Below are positions 32,850 to 33,796 of a stretch of 33,796 nucleotides of DNA, in pieces. Below the pieces are notes generated by a model. The model saw only the letters and a list, made by a program, of their open reading frames with translations. It was not told where the DNA came from and did not search any database. Each line of letters starts with the position of its first letter. The first letter of the stretch is position 1. Made by a program: the position numbers and the translations under genes. Location of the stretch: assembly GCA_902784165.1 (NCBI GenBank), contig CACZTL010000064.1:1-33796 (forward strand). Reading direction: 5' to 3'. The DNA is from an uncultured Lachnospiraceae bacterium (lineage in GTDB: Bacteria; Bacillota; Clostridia; Lachnospirales; Lachnospiraceae).

Positions 32850-32862
32850 TAGTGCGTCAGAT
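32850..32862. repeat. Possible remnant of the repeat left end
   Basis: AGTGCGTCAGAT differs by one base from the AGTGTGTCAGAT outer end of the two-module palindrome. It is 18 nt after the permease stop. It is short, so chance cannot be excluded. Confidence 0.2.
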
Positions 32863-32900
32863 ATAGTAGTAAAAAAACCAAAAATTGAGGGGGTTTTGTA

Positions 32901-33500
32901 ATGACAGAATATGTTGAAGAAAACAAAAAAATGCAGCCCAAGGATCTGATTATGGTAGGTATATTTACCGCTATTTTCATATTCATAACCATGGGTGTCG
33001 GTATGCTCACCGCGATACCGGTATTTATCCCGCTCATAACGATAATCATTCCTGTAGCAGCAGGTATACCGTTCATGTTATATCTTACAAAGATAAAAAG
33101 ATTCGGTATGTTAACAATAACAGGTGTAATACTGGGTGTAATAACCTTTATAGGCGGAATGGGATTTCCGGTTGCTATTATTTCCGTTATAACATCACTG
33201 TGCGCGGATCTTATACTGCTTAGCGGCAAATATCAGAGTAAATCAAGGTCACTTCTTACTTCCGGAGTTTTTTGGGTCTTTCTTATAGGAACGATGGCTC
33301 CGATCATAGTTGCAAGGGACAGCTATTATGAAATGCTTACAGCGCAGGGAATGGATGCGATATATCTCGACGGTCTGACAAAATGGGTTCCTGACTGGAG
33401 TTTATTACCGCTTGCAGGGGCGTGCTTTGTCGGTGGAATACTCGGAGGACTCTTAGGTCTTTCGGTCTTAAAAAGACATTTAGGGTTATGGGAGATATAA
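32901..33500 (+). CDS. MptD/Trep_Strep-like ECF transporter S component
   Basis: A 199-residue membrane protein with about six segments, beginning with a short polar N-terminus and KDLIMVGIFTAIF, which resembles the conserved first helix of ECF S components. Length, the early ...FITMGVG.. helix and the Gly-rich last helix (GGILGGLLGLSVLKRHL) fit the MptD family of putative S components. S components bind a micronutrient and work with an EcfA/EcfA'/EcfT module. None is encoded in the window, so it would use a shared or more distal module, or work with the ABC pair upstream. GAGGGGG precedes the ATG. The substrate is unknown; the iron-box-like operon promoter hints at a metal or metal chelate. 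Confidence 0.75.
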   Translation: MTEYVEENKKMQPKDLIMVGIFTAIFIFITMGVGMLTAIPVFIPLITIIIPVAAGIPFMLYLTKIKRFGMLTITGVILGVITFIGGMGFPVAIISVITSLCADLILLSGKYQSKSRSLLTSGVFWVFLIGTMAPIIVARDSYYEMLTAQGMDAIYLDGLTKWVPDWSLLPLAGACFVGGILGGLLGLSVLKRHLGLWEI

Positions 33501-33506
33501 GCGGCG

Positions 33507-33517
33507 TTTGACACACT
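33507..33517. repeat. Possible repeat right-end remnant
   Basis: TTTGACACACT resembles the right end of both repeat types and lies 6 nt after the MptD-like stop codon. The match is only about 10 bases. Confidence 0.2.
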
Positions 33518-33554
33518 ATAATTATCGCTGAATAGTAACAATACGGATTATAAT

Positions 33555-33585
33555 TAGTGTAAAGATAGTGTAATTTTAGTATAAT
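33555..33585 (+). promoter_or_regulatory. Three direct repeats at 11-bp spacing overlapping a -10 box
   Basis: TAGTGTAA (33555-33562), TAGTGTAA (33566-33573) and TAGTATAA (33577-33584) are spaced exactly 11 bp start to start. The third contains a perfect TATAAT (33580-33585) about 50 nt before the CutA-like ATG. No good -35 box is present, which suits a promoter needing an activator. Head-to-tail sites at 11 bp are typical of OmpR/PhoB-type response regulators. Confidence 0.4.
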
Positions 33586-33635
33586 TTTTAGGTTGAGAAA
33601 TTAATAAGGCTATGTTTTTTCCAGGAGGAAGCAGT

Positions 33636-33796
33636 ATGAAATATTGTATGATAATCGTTACATTTGCAGATGAAGATGAGGCAGAAAGGGTAGTGAGCGA
33701 GCTTTTGGAAACTGACAGCATGTACCGTTTCTGGTATTCCTTTGTTCCGGGCGCGAGAGCAGCAATAGAGATGAATCGTGGCGAGGTCTTTTACAA
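33636..33796 (+). CDS. CutA-like protein, 3' end beyond window
   Basis: An ATG with AGGAGG 6 nt upstream opens a frame that continues to the right edge (53 codons visible). The fragment has the layout of CutA-family N-termini: a first beta strand (KYCMIIVTF), an Ala/Glu-rich helix (DEAERVVSELLE), then VPGARAAIEMNRGEV, where CutA1 has a PGA/PN..S.Y.W.G motif. CutA is a small trimeric protein named for divalent-cation tolerance. The match is by pattern on a short fragment, so other ferredoxin-like small proteins remain possible. Confidence 0.5.
   Translation, partial: MKYCMIIVTFADEDEAERVVSELLETDSMYRFWYSFVPGARAAIEMNRGEVFY

Overview
The window is a gene-dense stretch (29 protein genes, short gaps, many 1-nt stop/start overlaps) of moderate G+C chromosome. 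It looks like a Clostridia-class Firmicute, most likely Lachnospiraceae-like. Supporting this are RecU as Holliday junction resolvase, a YkpA/YbiT-type ABC-F protein, SpoIIIE/FtsK, MgtE, PlsY, formate-THF ligase, the priA-def-fmt and der-plsY-gpsA gene orders, strong AGGAGG-type ribosome binding sites and several TTG starts. The genus is inference. No tRNA, rRNA, CRISPR array, prophage or transposase gene was seen.

Layout. 1-1386 (minus strand): a multi-domain Rid-family protein running off the left edge, preceded by a GtrA-type membrane protein. 1580-5338 (plus): rdgB, a first Sfp-type phosphopantetheinyl transferase (PPTase), mgtE and a membrane-anchored DNA/RNA nuclease. 5442-6956 (minus): a SulP transporter without a STAS domain. 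7503-21562 (plus): ABC-F, ftsK, fhs, priA, def, fmt, yraN, der, plsY, gpsA. 21678-26455 (plus): rsmD, coaD, a coiled-coil protein, an RsmF-type rRNA methyltransferase, an RluA-type pseudouridine synthase and recU. 26650-28599: htpG. 29212-33500: a PPTase, an ABC ATPase and permease and an MptD-like ECF S component, behind a promoter carrying two DtxR/IdeR-like dyads. 33636 to the edge: the start of a CutA-like gene.

How the genes fit together. Most of the window is housekeeping: nucleotide-pool cleaning (rdgB), chromosome segregation (ftsK), replication restart (priA), the formyl-methionine cycle (fhs makes 10-formyl-THF, fmt uses it, def removes the formyl group), ribosome assembly and rRNA modification (der, rsmD, RsmF-type, RluA-type), phospholipid synthesis (gpsA, plsY), CoA synthesis (coaD), recombination (recU) and protein folding (htpG). 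The right-hand operon looks accessory and possibly metal-regulated.

The most unusual feature is a dispersed family of palindromic intergenic repeats built from TGTGTCA and GGGGACAG blocks. Three copies are long palindromes with perfect arms of 37, 40 and 45 bp (7093-7168, 21561-21648, 26503-26596). A related subfamily with an AGAAC..GT.CCC core occurs at 5340, 28928 and 2941. Half-copies and fragments occur elsewhere, and most copies begin within about 6 nt after a stop codon. No mobilising gene is visible, so the family's origin and function are open.
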